DNA from: Paenibacillus sp. 1_12
Lineage (GTDB): Bacteria > Bacillota > Bacilli > Paenibacillales > NBRC-103111
Reading direction: 5' to 3'
NCBI RefSeq assembly: GCF_900114475.1
Contig: NZ_FOTE01000001.1
Coordinates: 623,306 to 687,305 of the forward strand
DNA: 64,000 nt
Shown here: positions 44,933-54,299 of the stretch, one piece after another
Layout of the letters: every line of letters starts with the position of its first letter
How positions within the stretch are numbered: the stretch's first letter is position 1
Program-made: the position numbers and the translations under genes
The notes under the pieces: generated by a model
The model's database searches: none
The model's input: only the letters and a program-made list of their open reading frames with translations
What the model was told of the DNA's origin: nothing

Positions 44933-45766
44933 ATGATGAAGAATATGGTTATGAAAGAAAATCAAATTCATGACAATGGCGGGGAGGGGCCCATGCTTAA
45001 ACTGCATTCTTGTTACGAGCTCACTCTTGAAAATTGGCACATGGATCGTGCGGAATCACAATATAATGTTTTGGTGTTTATCACCTATGGCAAGATCTCA
45101 TACTGGGTTAATAATGAAACCGTTTGCTTAGAGGGAGGAGATGCATTGCTTATACCTGTCGGATCCATACGAGGCGGATTTTCTGAACATTCTTCCACTC
45201 ATCAGCGGTACGCTACCCATTTTAGCAGCACAGGCTCCGAGCATCTGCTTCCTCTTCTTGGGTGCAAGGATTATTCAAAAACAAAAATTCATAGTGCAGA
45301 TTACTTTAAACAAAGATTCTCCTTATTAAGCCATCATTGGATGATGAAAAGTTCCTTTCAATCCTCTCTTTGCTTCTCCATACTTTTGGAAATGTTAAGT
45401 ATTATGAATCATGATCTCAATCATGAACAATTCCCGTCAAAAAAAATAAAGTTAGTAGAAAATATAAAAAAATACATATTAGAGCATTATCAAGAACCGA
45501 TTAAACTGCTTGATATTTCCGAATACCTGGAGAGAACTCCCACTTATATTACTAATATTTTCAAAGAAGTTACCGGATTTTCACCTATTGAATATTTACA
45601 TCATGTTCGTATCGATAAATCCAAGGACCTTATGTTCTATACCTCAATGTCTATTAGAGAAATAGCCGATCATACGGGATTTTGCGATCAGGCTTACTTT
45701 AACCGGGTGTTCAAAAAGGTAACCGGATATTCGCCCACCTCTTTTTTAGGTGATAAAAGAAACTGA
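44933..45766 (+). CDS. AraC-family transcriptional regulator (cupin sensor)
   Basis: A 277-residue cytoplasmic regulator. Residues 25-130 are a cupin-like arm (YNVLVFITYGKISYWVNNE, GGDALLIPVGSIRGGF) that would bind a sugar. Residues 175-277 are the AraC HTH (KLLDISEYLERTPTYITNIF and SIREIADHTGFCDQAYFNRVF). ATG 44933 follows AAGGA by 9 nt. Divergent from the binding-protein and PhyH genes, its likely targets. Confidence 0.92.
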   Translation: MMKNMVMKENQIHDNGGEGPMLKLHSCYELTLENWHMDRAESQYNVLVFITYGKISYWVNNETVCLEGGDALLIPVGSIRGGFSEHSSTHQRYATHFSSTGSEHLLPLLGCKDYSKTKIHSADYFKQRFSLLSHHWMMKSSFQSSLCFSILLEMLSIMNHDLNHEQFPSKKIKLVENIKKYILEHYQEPIKLLDISEYLERTPTYITNIFKEVTGFSPIEYLHHVRIDKSKDLMFYTSMSIREIADHTGFCDQAYFNRVFKKVTGYSPTSFLGDKRN

Positions 45767-45846
45767 TCAGCTGTGAAAAGTAGAAATAAACATGCAATAT
45801 ATGATACCATTATATGGATAATTTTATTTGGAATAGGAGAAGCTTT

Positions 45847-46785
45847 ATGACCTCAAAAAAAATTTATGCCATCCTGATAGCCGGTCTCATTAGTTTAGCC
45901 CCACAGCTTCAGCTCACTGCCTCTGCACAATCCCTAACAGAGATGACCCCAACCCAGATTAGTCATATAGAAGACGTTCACGTTGAAAAATACGAGAAAA
46001 TGCGTGACCTCCCTAGTCCTTACTCTGACGAGGGAAAAGAGTGGATGAAGAAAATGCTCACGCCCAAAACGGAAAAGAACGAAATTCAACTACTAGATTA
46101 TGATTACAGAGCGGATATATATGAACAGCTCGTTCAATACGAAAAAGAACATCCTACTGCCCACCCACGGGACGTGTATGATTTTTTTATTCAGCTATGC
46201 AAATCATACAATCGTCAATACATGCAGCATCCCGTAAAGCAGGCTGATCCGATTAAGTCTGATTGGTTCTATCCCGTAGATAATGGCAGGGTAAAGCTGG
46301 ATGCGGATTTAACCCGTTTTTACAATAGTGACCCGGTTGCAGGATTCAAATCGCTGTTAGCCCGCGAGGAAGCTGTGAAGACTACGGTTTCGCTATTCAA
46401 GCAAATCGGACATCATGATCATTCCGAGGCTTTTCTGGAAATGGCAACCAACGTTTATTTGGTTCATTATACGAACAGCTACTCGTGGTCGAGATATTGG
46501 GCTATTTATCCGGCATCGTCTATAGACGAGACTAATTCGGAGCACCGAAGCCAGCAGATTAATGCGATGAATTTCAATAATGCAGTTGTTGGAAGATTGG
46601 CTGCTGCGAATAACAATATTACAACCAAAAGCTCCCTCAATGAGATCAAAATTTTGCTGTTCCGAGTTTACTACGGTGGGCAACTAATGAAGCTTTATAA
46701 AAGCAACATAGACAGCCAAGATTATACCAAAATTTTTACCGGACATTTTGAAGATTTTTCGGTCACACAAATTACTTCCAATTAA
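45847..46785 (+). CDS. Secreted protein of unknown function
   Basis: A 312-residue protein with a cleavable signal (KKIYAILIAGLISLAPQL, cut after TASA). The mature part is helical and charged; no domain is recognised. A long middle segment repeats aromatic-rich helices (NSYSWSRYWAIYPASS). ATG 45847 follows AATAGGAGA. It is followed by a strong terminator and has no partner genes. Confidence 0.75.
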   Translation: MTSKKIYAILIAGLISLAPQLQLTASAQSLTEMTPTQISHIEDVHVEKYEKMRDLPSPYSDEGKEWMKKMLTPKTEKNEIQLLDYDYRADIYEQLVQYEKEHPTAHPRDVYDFFIQLCKSYNRQYMQHPVKQADPIKSDWFYPVDNGRVKLDADLTRFYNSDPVAGFKSLLAREEAVKTTVSLFKQIGHHDHSEAFLEMATNVYLVHYTNSYSWSRYWAIYPASSIDETNSEHRSQQINAMNFNNAVVGRLAAANNNITTKSSLNEIKILLFRVYYGGQLMKLYKSNIDSQDYTKIFTGHFEDFSVTQITSN

Positions 46786-46842
46786 TGTAAATTACATTTC
46801 GACCATAGAACATATATAAAATCATATCATTTAGTGAGAATG

Positions 46843-46872
46843 ACAAAGGAGCTGCAGCAGCAGCTCCTTTGT
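46843..46872. terminator. Strong hairpin terminator
   Basis: ACAAAGGAGCTG and CAGCTCCTTTGT form a perfect 12-bp stem with a 6-nt loop, between converging genes. The U-run is poor on both strands. Confidence 0.6.
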
Positions 46873-46949
46873 ATTTGTATAAAGTCCATTATAAGAACGT
46901 ATCCAGCGGACAGTTTTGCTCAGGAAAGGTATCCAATACTTAATACCCA

Positions 46950-49064
46950 CTATCTTGCGGTCAGCAAAGGCTTGGTCTCTTTAAATTGAAGCTCATACAA
47001 ACGGTGATAATAGCCACGCTGCGCCAATAATTGATAATGATTGCCGATTTCCCGCAGCTTACCCTTATGCATCACGATAATTTGATCTGCATGCTGAATC
47101 GTGGACAATCGGTGCGCAACAATTACGGTTGTACGGCCAGCAGAAATATTATGCAGTGCATCCTGTACAACCAGCTCAGTCTCCGTATCAATATTGGAGG
47201 TTGCCTCGTCGAGGATCAAAATTTGCGGCTTGAAGGCAATAGCCCGAGCGAACGATAACAGCTGCCGCTGTCCGAGCGATAGATTGATACCCCGCTCACC
47301 CAATATCGTCTGATAGCCATTAGGCAGAGTTCGAATATAATCATCCATATGAACCATCTTCGCTGCTTGGACAACCTGATCTTCTGTAATATCCTTATTG
47401 TTCAAGCGGATGTTGGAAGAAATATCTCCGGTGAACAAAAATACATCCTGCTGTACAATACTAATACAATGACGAAGCTCATCCAACGGGATATCGCGAA
47501 TGTCAATGCCATCCAGACGAATGCTGCCCTTTTGAATATCGTAGAAACGATTGATGAGCTGAATTATCGAGCTTTTGCCCGCTCCTGTCGCACCTACGAA
47601 GGCAATTGTTTGTCCAGGATGAATGGTGAAGCTGACGTCTTTCAGTACCCAATCCTCATTATTGTAGGCGAACCATACATGCTCGAACGTAATTTCACCG
47701 CGTACCGATGTCGGCAAGCTAGTAGGTTTCACGGCATCAACGATGGATGGTTTTTCATCCAGCATCTCGAAGATCCGCTCCGCACCTACCATAGCGGTCT
47801 GGATTTGGTTGTATTTCTCGGCGAGACTTAACAGCGGCTGGAAGAACTGTCGGACATAATGTGTAAAAGCATACACGATACCAAACGTAATACTGCCGTC
47901 GATCACGCTGCCGCCTCCGTACCATAGAAGCAGGGCGATCGATAAGTTGCCCATAAACCCAATGGTGGGCTGAAATATGGAGTTAATTACCGTTCCGCGC
48001 ATACCCGCACGATAGTAATCATTATTATGTTTATCGAACTGCTCCCCTTGCCGCTCCTCACGGATAAACAGCTGGGTAATGCGGATACCGGACAGGTTCT
48101 CCGCCAGAAATGAATTCAGTCTGGACAAAATGACCCGGCTTGTTCGCTGCGCTTCCCTCATCATACGACGGAACCAGAAAGTCATAACAGCCAGCACAGG
48201 TATGACGGCAAAGGAAAGCATCGCCAGCTTCATGCTCATCTGCATCATAATCAAGACAATTCCGAGCAATGTAATAACATCTTTAATCAGATTTACGATA
48301 ACCTGTGAGTAAAGCTGGTTTAATGCCTCCGTATCCTGAGTAACCCTTACTACAAGCCGACCCACTGGATTCCGGTCAAAATAGGACATCGACATCCGGC
48401 TCAAATGCTTGAACAGCATATCGCGGATATTAAAAATAATTCGCTGGCCCGTATACTGGAGCAGGTTGCTTTGCAAATAGCTGAGCAAAGCCGCAGCAGT
48501 GACCGTGAGCAAAAACAAAACTCCTATTTTGGCAAAGCCGATATAATCCTGCTTGCGGAACAACCCCATCGTAGCTTCATCGAGCAGAACCGCTTCGTGG
48601 ATTTGGTTTTCGGCCGAAACCTTGACTTTACCGCTTCCATCATCAGGAAGAAGCTTGACTTCACTCTCTTGGGTCGTCTTCCACCCCTCAATCATATAAT
48701 CCTTATTGTCCACACTTACAATCTGAGCCTTCGCTGCCCCCTGCGGGAAGCTTCCTGCTTCAACCGCTGAAGGCTCCATTCTTACATAATCCCGCCCGTT
48801 CCATGTCGTGACAGTATCGAATACCTGCAGTTGCTGCCCTTGTGAACTTTCCATGGATATCATCGGCTTATTTAAACCATTAATATGTCCATCAATCGCT
48901 ATTTTCATCAAGTAAGGCCTTGCCAAATCGGAGACGACAATCAAAAAAGCAAGTATGATACAAAACACAATCATTTTCCAGTAAGGCTTAGCGTATGACA
49001 TCAGTCTGGACAAAAGCTGGCTGTCCTTCGTATTCTTGAGATCTTGCTCTGCATGGATATTCAT
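46950..49064 (-). CDS. bmrD: Heterodimeric ABC exporter, BmrD/YheH-type subunit
   Basis: A 704-residue exporter half. The membrane domain carries a long extracellular insertion (about residues 60-165) after TM1, as in BmrD. The nucleotide domain at 460-695 has Walker A GATGAGKSS, signature LSLGQRQL, Walker B ILILDEATS with the catalytic Glu, and switch His in VAHRLS. It pairs with the preceding gene, whose stop overlaps this start by 4 bp. In B. subtilis the BmrC/BmrD pair exports several drugs. Confidence 0.9.
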   Translation of the reverse strand: MNIHAEQDLKNTKDSQLLSRLMSYAKPYWKMIVFCIILAFLIVVSDLARPYLMKIAIDGHINGLNKPMISMESSQGQQLQVFDTVTTWNGRDYVRMEPSAVEAGSFPQGAAKAQIVSVDNKDYMIEGWKTTQESEVKLLPDDGSGKVKVSAENQIHEAVLLDEATMGLFRKQDYIGFAKIGVLFLLTVTAAALLSYLQSNLLQYTGQRIIFNIRDMLFKHLSRMSMSYFDRNPVGRLVVRVTQDTEALNQLYSQVIVNLIKDVITLLGIVLIMMQMSMKLAMLSFAVIPVLAVMTFWFRRMMREAQRTSRVILSRLNSFLAENLSGIRITQLFIREERQGEQFDKHNNDYYRAGMRGTVINSIFQPTIGFMGNLSIALLLWYGGGSVIDGSITFGIVYAFTHYVRQFFQPLLSLAEKYNQIQTAMVGAERIFEMLDEKPSIVDAVKPTSLPTSVRGEITFEHVWFAYNNEDWVLKDVSFTIHPGQTIAFVGATGAGKSSIIQLINRFYDIQKGSIRLDGIDIRDIPLDELRHCISIVQQDVFLFTGDISSNIRLNNKDITEDQVVQAAKMVHMDDYIRTLPNGYQTILGERGINLSLGQRQLLSFARAIAFKPQILILDEATSNIDTETELVVQDALHNISAGRTTVIVAHRLSTIQHADQIIVMHKGKLREIGNHYQLLAQRGYYHRLYELQFKETKPLLTAR

Positions 49065-50869
49065 AGGCTGGCCCCTTCCTGTATGGCGGCTTGCAGCCGT
49101 TCAATATCCTGTCCATCTTGACGTTCTGCTTCCTGATCAAGCTGCTGCTTATGATGTAAATCCGCATATAGTCCATTGCGACGGAGCAACTGCTCATGCG
49201 TACCCCGCTCAACTATTTTCCCATCATCCATGACGACAATCTGATCAGCTCCCTGTACCGACGATATCCGGTGTCCGATAATAATCGTTGTCCGTTTGTT
49301 CATCACTGATTTCAAGCCTTCTAGGATCAGATCCTCTGTGATCGTATCGACGGCCGACAAGCTGTCATCGAATATGAGGATCGACGGTTTTTTAATAATC
49401 GCCCTAGCGATACTCACCCGCTGACGCTGTCCTCCTGACAGCGAAACGCCACGCTCCCCAAGGGTCGTATCAAACTGATCCGGAAACTCCACAATATTCT
49501 CATATACTTGAGCTATCTTGGACGCTTCCACAACCTGCTCGTCCGTGTACGGTTTGGGGTCAAATCCGATATTATCGCGAATTGTCGAGGAAAACAGGAA
49601 TTGATCCTGCGGTACAATACCGATCTGTCCGCGAAGCGTTGTTAATGGAATTTCATGAATGTCATGGCCATCTATGAACAAGGTCCCCACAGGTGGATTA
49701 TGCAATCTGACTAATAAATTGGTAAGCGTACTTTTACCGCTTCCGACTCGGCCTACGATGGCGAGACTGCTTCCTTTGGGCACCTTTAATGATATATTTT
49801 TCAGCATTGGTCGGTCTTCTTCCTCTGGATAAGCAAAGGTCAAATTACGAAATTCAATTTCACCTTCTATATGCTGAATCTCTTGATTAGCAACCATATC
49901 ATCAATAACCTGCGGCTGTGTATTAAAAATCTCCATGATGCGGATTTCCGAAGCTTTACCCCGCTGCATCAGGTTCACGACCTTGCCTAAATTCTCAATA
50001 GGTCCCATCAGCAGTGAAAGATAGGTGTTGAAGGCTACGAATTGACCGAGCGTAATCACATGATTGAGCACCATCACTCCACCCATTACGACCGATACCA
50101 GAAAGCTAAAGCCAACAATACCCGTACTCAAGGAGCCAAATAAAGAGTTCGTCCGGACAAAAACACGGTTCATTTTGACAGCGTGTTCATTATCCTTTTC
50201 AAACAGTTTATGCTCCTCCCTTTCTTGGACATAAGCCTTGACGACTCGGATACCTGCTGTAAACTCCTGAACACGACTCGTCAAATCGGAGATCGCGCTT
50301 TGCATATCCGCTGATTGCTTTTGAATGCGGCCATTAAACCGATAAGCGAGAATACTAAGCAGCGGCAAAGGAAGCATCGTTACCAGTGTCAACCAAGGAT
50401 TAACTGTCGTAACCATAGCAACAACCGAGACAACAATCAGCAAAATCGCTTCCATAATATTAAAGTATCCCTGCATCGTTACCTCACGAATCACGCCGAC
50501 ATCACTGATAGCATGTGACATCAGGTCGCCGATTCGCTGATTATTAAAATACTGTGCCGACAGCTTTTCCCAATGCTTGAACAAATCACCACGGACACGT
50601 GTCTCCAGCATTCGGGATAAACGGAACAAATAAATACGGCTCGTTGAACGAAAGAAGGCAATTCCAAGTCCAATCACGACCATCCAGACAGCAAATTGAA
50701 TCGTTTCTTGGACATTTAAAAGCGAGCTCTGCAGCTTATCCGTAAATTGCCCCAAAAGCACAGGTATTAACAATTGCAGCAAGCTTGAAATGGACAATAA
50801 TGCAAATCCAATCAGGTAGGACCACCGATAATTCTTAATATGATTCCAAAAAATACTTGTTCTCTCCAT
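49061..50869 (-). CDS. bmrC: Heterodimeric ABC exporter, BmrC/YheI-type subunit
   Basis: A 602-residue exporter half with six TM helices (15-300) and a nucleotide domain: Walker A GRVGSGKST, signature LSGGQRQR, Walker B ILIFDDSLS and switch His in IIGHRIS. The catalytic Glu is Asp (FDDS), so this half carries the degenerate ATP site, as in BmrC. ATG 50869 follows GGGGGG; the 9-codon extension upstream has no site. Confidence 0.92.
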   Translation of the reverse strand: MERTSIFWNHIKNYRWSYLIGFALLSISSLLQLLIPVLLGQFTDKLQSSLLNVQETIQFAVWMVVIGLGIAFFRSTSRIYLFRLSRMLETRVRGDLFKHWEKLSAQYFNNQRIGDLMSHAISDVGVIREVTMQGYFNIMEAILLIVVSVVAMVTTVNPWLTLVTMLPLPLLSILAYRFNGRIQKQSADMQSAISDLTSRVQEFTAGIRVVKAYVQEREEHKLFEKDNEHAVKMNRVFVRTNSLFGSLSTGIVGFSFLVSVVMGGVMVLNHVITLGQFVAFNTYLSLLMGPIENLGKVVNLMQRGKASEIRIMEIFNTQPQVIDDMVANQEIQHIEGEIEFRNLTFAYPEEEDRPMLKNISLKVPKGSSLAIVGRVGSGKSTLTNLLVRLHNPPVGTLFIDGHDIHEIPLTTLRGQIGIVPQDQFLFSSTIRDNIGFDPKPYTDEQVVEASKIAQVYENIVEFPDQFDTTLGERGVSLSGGQRQRVSIARAIIKKPSILIFDDSLSAVDTITEDLILEGLKSVMNKRTTIIIGHRISSVQGADQIVVMDDGKIVERGTHEQLLRRNGLYADLHHKQQLDQEAERQDGQDIERLQAAIQEGASL

Positions 50870-50990
50870 CTGTATCCCCCCGCGAGTTCCCACCATTATC
50901 AGCTACTTTAACCGATCCATTAATTGACTATAGTAAGATTACCGCGATTAATATAAAGTTACCATGGATTTATTGATCTCATATTATGGA

Positions 50991-51320
50991 CTATCTAACT
51001 TTTTCAAAATGCCAAATATTTATTTTGGAAACACCCCCTTGAATCCAAGGATCCATCGATTGCCATTCAATCGCGCGATATCGGGCTATCGCCTCGTTCT
51101 CCGACCCTGCCAATGAATTCGTGCCACTCCTTCTCATTTGCTTCATTTGCAAATAGGTTTCACGTGACCACCCACTCCAAACCTCGATAAACAAGCCCGG
51201 CTGGTCCACACCCTCGAGCAGCTCCAGCTCAGGGCATTTGTCACTGACAATTTGAATCCAATGTGAATAAACTGACCTATGTTGGGGTAATATGTGATAT
51301 TCAACAAATACTTTAGACAT
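50991..51320 (-). CDS. Hypothetical protein, 109 residues, ABM-like
   Basis: MSKVFVEYHILPQHRSVYSH at the start, then a region with GLFIEVWSGWSRETYLQMKQM. The alternating strand-helix pattern suggests a dimeric alpha/beta-barrel (ABM-like) fold, but I do not recognise a specific family. ATG 51320 is 7 nt after GAGGTG. Stands alone upstream of the BmrC/D-type genes. Confidence 0.65.
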   Translation of the reverse strand: MSKVFVEYHILPQHRSVYSHWIQIVSDKCPELELLEGVDQPGLFIEVWSGWSRETYLQMKQMRRSGTNSLAGSENEAIARYRAIEWQSMDPWIQGGVSKINIWHFEKVR

Positions 51321-51378
51321 TTTTTTCACCTCTATAGCTTTATTTTAAAGTAAAAAATGATACACTAAAATGAAATTG

Positions 51379-51480
51379 TGCTTACGAAGTCAGTGTTCCT
51401 GAAGGAACACTCGAAGTCAGTTTTGCCTACGCAAAACTCAAGCTTATGCTTACGAAGTCAGTGTTCCTGAAGGAACACTC
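51379..51480 (+). repeat. Leader-hairpin repeats upstream of yfhP
   Basis: An exact 34-bp repeat (51379-51412 and 51447-51480) of GCTTACGAAGTC plus hairpin AGTGTTCC-TGAA-GGAACACT and C. Between the copies is a third hairpin, AGTTTTGC-CTAC-GCAAAACT, with head GAAGTC. All three have 8-bp stems and 4-nt loops. The last one ends 2 nt before AGGAGG of yfhP. It belongs to the same family as the glcB leader repeats. Confidence 0.9.
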
Positions 51481-51496
51481 ATAGGAGGAAAACCCC

Positions 51497-52477
51497 ATGG
51501 ATAGTGGAACACATCTAGTGATCGGATTCGGGTTGGCCGGATTGGCTCATATTGATCCTGTTGTAGCGGCTAATCCTATGCTTTCCACAGCCATTCTTAT
51601 TGGGACTGTAGTCGGGTCGCAAGCACCCGATATGGACACGCTTTTGCGTTTCAAGAGCAATGCCGCTTACATCAAAAACCACCGCGGACGCTCACACTCC
51701 ATCCCTGCTGTGCTCATTTGGACGGCTCTTATTACGCTGGTGTTGATGCGTATATTCAATGGCTTGCCCTTAGCACATGTTGCCCTTTGGGTATTCATCG
51801 CTGTTGCTTTTCATGTATTTACAGATTTATTCAATACATATGGGACGCAGGCATTCAGGCCATTTACGGAAAAATGGATCGCTTGGAACATTATCCATAT
51901 ATTTGATCCTTTCATTTTCTTCTCTCACATCGTAGCGATTTTAATGTGGGCTGTCCAACTCGCAGCGCCTGAGAAAATTTTTCCTATTTTATATGCGTGT
52001 CTAGCAGTGTATTATATATGGAGATCGTGGTGGCATCATCGTTTGGAATCCAATCTGTTTCACAAGGATCCTATTTACGAAATAGGCGATCGGTACATGT
52101 TGATTCCATCCTTTAACCTCAATTTTTGGCAGATAGTCAAAACAAAGTCCGATGGACGGTATGTACTAGGCGAATACAAAAACAATCGGATCAAATGGAT
52201 CGATGAAGTTTCCTGCACCTCACATCCAGCTGTTGAAGCATCCAGGCAGCATAGTGACATCGCCGCGTTTTTATACTTCACTTCGTTCGCCTGCTCAGAT
52301 TTGCGCAGTCATGACTGGGGCTACGAAGTACGATGGGCCGATGTCCGCTACCGTCACCGCAAGCAGTACCCCTTCGTCGCTGTATTGCTGTTGGACAATG
52401 AACTGAAGCCGATTGATTCCTATGTCGGTTGGGTCAACGATACACGCCTGGAGAAGAAGCTGCGGGTTAACACCTGA
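51497..52477 (+). CDS. yfhP: YfhP-like membrane metal-dependent hydrolase
   Basis: A 326-residue protein, same size as B. subtilis YfhP. Residues 1-190 are the YdjM/DUF457-type membrane hydrolase with GTHLVIG (His), GSQAPDMDTLLRF (Asp pair), HRGRSHSIPA and FHVFTDLFNTYGT, which supply putative metal ligands, and five hydrophobic segments. Residues 200-326 are a soluble beta-rich tail. Function is not established; in B. subtilis it lies near mutY. Confidence 0.8.
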   Translation: MDSGTHLVIGFGLAGLAHIDPVVAANPMLSTAILIGTVVGSQAPDMDTLLRFKSNAAYIKNHRGRSHSIPAVLIWTALITLVLMRIFNGLPLAHVALWVFIAVAFHVFTDLFNTYGTQAFRPFTEKWIAWNIIHIFDPFIFFSHIVAILMWAVQLAAPEKIFPILYACLAVYYIWRSWWHHRLESNLFHKDPIYEIGDRYMLIPSFNLNFWQIVKTKSDGRYVLGEYKNNRIKWIDEVSCTSHPAVEASRQHSDIAAFLYFTSFACSDLRSHDWGYEVRWADVRYRHRKQYPFVAVLLLDNELKPIDSYVGWVNDTRLEKKLRVNT

Positions 52478-52532
52478 TTTCTTGTTCTTAGCTACTTCTG
52501 TATGTTACTCTCACCAGGACTTTATGACTTCT

Positions 52533-52555
52533 GGGCTGCTGCGGCAGCCCTTTCG
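52533..52555 (+). terminator. Terminator of yfhP
   Basis: GGGCTGC/GCAGCCC stem with a short loop followed by TTTCGTT, 55 bp past the stop. Confidence 0.7.
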
Positions 52556-52593
52556 TTATGATGTCTCGGCTCACAACTTCTCAAGAAACGATA

Positions 52594-52624
52594 AAAAGCC
52601 CAAGGATACAAGATCCTTGAGCTT
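52594..52624 (-). terminator. Terminator of the SASP gene
   Basis: On the minus strand AGCTCAAGGAT/ATCCTTGGGCT forms a stem (one G-U) followed by TTTTT, 21 bp past the SASP stop. Confidence 0.85.
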
Positions 52625-52644
52625 CTATTGAAATGAGATACTGA

Positions 52645-52875
52645 CTATGAGCGAGATTGTCCGCCTGCCAAAGATTGCTCTGCAATTTGTACCAGACGGC
52701 GAGTAATATGGCCACCAATAGCGCCTGTATCACGAGTTGCCATGTAACCGTAGTAGCCATCCTGAGGAATTTGGATACCCAACTCTTGCGCAACCTCATA
52801 CTTTAATTGCTCCAGTGCAGAAGATGCCTGCGGTACCACCAATACATTACTGTTACGGGATTGTCCTTGTGCCAT
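52645..52875 (-). CDS. Alpha/beta-type small acid-soluble spore protein 1
   Basis: A 76-residue DNA-binding spore protein. It has the GPR protease site region LKYEVAQELG (cut between Glu and Val/Ile-type residues) and the DNA-contact GGHITRRLVQIAEQ. It saturates spore DNA and protects it from UV and heat. ATG 52875 is 11 nt after GGAG. A sigma-G promoter lies at 52939-52967. Confidence 0.95.
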   Translation of the reverse strand: MAQGQSRNSNVLVVPQASSALEQLKYEVAQELGIQIPQDGYYGYMATRDTGAIGGHITRRLVQIAEQSLAGGQSRS

Positions 52876-52938
52876 GATAATCAGCACTCCTCTCAAATCT
52901 GAATGAATAGCTTTGATGTATTTGCAAGCTTGCAAACT

Positions 52939-52967
52939 TATTATGTGATTTCTAATAAAAAGTATAC
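52939..52967 (-). promoter_or_regulatory. Sigma-G promoter of SASP 1
   Basis: -35 GTATA (52963-52967), 17 bp, -10 CATAATA (52939-52945). This fits the gHATR-N17/18-CATnnTA forespore consensus. Leader about 55 nt. Confidence 0.75.
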
Positions 52968-53028
52968 GCACCTGCTGAAAAATGTTTTTAGATTTTCAAA
53001 TATTCATAAAAGAGGCGGAATTTTAACC

Positions 53029-53208
53029 ATGAACAAAGGCTTGGCACTCGTTTTTGCTGTAATCGGCACCCTGCTACTAACTGCAATCAGCTACGCTATG
53101 AGTACAGGTAACCTCTGGCTTGTAGGATTGTTCTCCATCCTCTCACTCGGATTTATCGGTTTTGGCTTTATTGTGAAGGCCAAATTAAGAAAACGAAATG
53201 GCGGCTGA
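53029..53208 (+). CDS. Small membrane protein, YlaF/DUF5325-like
   Basis: A 59-residue protein with two hydrophobic helices (5-24 and 30-48) and a basic tail KAKLRKRNGG. It resembles the DUF5325/YlaF group. ATG 53029 follows AGGCGG at a rather long 12 nt. Its last codons form the left arm of the terminator at 53190-53230. Confidence 0.65.
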   Translation: MNKGLALVFAVIGTLLLTAISYAMSTGNLWLVGLFSILSLGFIGFGFIVKAKLRKRNGG

Positions 53209-53232
53209 ACTTCAGCACCATTTCGTTTTCTT
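53190..53232. terminator. Bidirectional terminator overlapping the stop of the YlaF-like gene
   Basis: AAACGAAATGGCG-CTGAA and TTCAG-CACCATTTCGTTT form a long stem (one mismatch) followed by TCTTTTTT. The left arm contains the last codons and stop of the YlaF-like gene. On the minus strand it lies 40 bp past trpS. Confidence 0.8.
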
Positions 53233-53271
53233 TTTTGAGCTTGCTATGCATAGCGCACCTGCGCAAATTAC

Positions 53272-54255
53272 TTAGAGTACAAGAAATCCCATTTTTTCTT
53301 TGGCGACTCGTAATACTTTCTCAGCCTGCTCAGCCGCCCGGTCTGAGCCTTGTCGAAGAATATCATACAGCTCGCCGGATTCGCGAATTTCGCGGTAACG
53401 CTGCTGCAGAGGCTCCAACAAAGCAACTACACGCTCAGCCAACTCTTTTTTGAAGGGACCGTAGCCCTGCCCCTCATACATCGCTTCAATCTCGGCTATT
53501 GTCAGATCAGAGCAATTCGCATAAATACTCATTAAATTACTGACCTCTGGCTTGGCCTGAGGATCAAATTTCACTTCACGGCCGGAGTCGGTAACCGCTC
53601 GGCTGATTTTTTTGCGAATCACATCAGGCGAATCCAATAGAGTAATAAAACTGCCCGCGTTCGGACTGCTTTTACTCATCTTTTTGGATGCATCGTCCAG
53701 TGACATAATCCGTGCTCCTACTTGAGGTATATACGGCTCTGGTATTGTGAACGTATCGCCAAAGCGCTGATTAAAGCGCTGGGCCAGATCACGCGTCAGC
53801 TCCAAATGCTGCTTCTGATCATCACCAACAGGCACCAAATCCGCATTGTACAGCAGAATGTCTGCAGCCATTAGAGAAGGATACGTAAGCAAACCGGCTC
53901 CCACGGAATCCTTGCCTTCCGATTTGTCTTTGAACTGCGTCATCCGCTCCAGCTCACCCATATACGTTAATGTGGTAAACAACCAGCCCAGCTCAGCGTG
54001 CTGTCTTACGTGTGACTGCATAAACACCGTGGCCTTCGCCGGATCAATACCCGCCGCGATATACAAAGCCGTCACCGATTCACTTTGCTCCTTTAACGCT
54101 GCCGGCTCCTGAGGGACCGTAATTGCATGCAAATCTACTACCATAAAGTAACAATCGTGAGTGTGCTGTAGTGTCACATAATTTTTCAAAGCCCCAATAT
54201 AGTTGCCCAATGTCAATTGACCGCTGGGCTGCATACCCGATAATACACGTTTCAT
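53272..54255 (-). CDS. trpS: Tryptophanyl-tRNA synthetase
   Basis: A 327-residue class I synthetase of normal bacterial length. HIGH-type motif PSGQLTLGNYIGAL at residues 8-21 and KMSKS at about 193 (KKMSKSSPN). It charges tRNA-Trp. ATG 54255 follows GGAGGAAATCAA. Controlled by the T-box leader directly upstream. Confidence 0.97.
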   Translation of the reverse strand: MKRVLSGMQPSGQLTLGNYIGALKNYVTLQHTHDCYFMVVDLHAITVPQEPAALKEQSESVTALYIAAGIDPAKATVFMQSHVRQHAELGWLFTTLTYMGELERMTQFKDKSEGKDSVGAGLLTYPSLMAADILLYNADLVPVGDDQKQHLELTRDLAQRFNQRFGDTFTIPEPYIPQVGARIMSLDDASKKMSKSSPNAGSFITLLDSPDVIRKKISRAVTDSGREVKFDPQAKPEVSNLMSIYANCSDLTIAEIEAMYEGQGYGPFKKELAERVVALLEPLQQRYREIRESGELYDILRQGSDRAAEQAEKVLRVAKEKMGFLVL

Positions 54256-54299
54256 TTGATTTCCTCCTCCATGAACTGCCTGATTCAACACATATTCCT

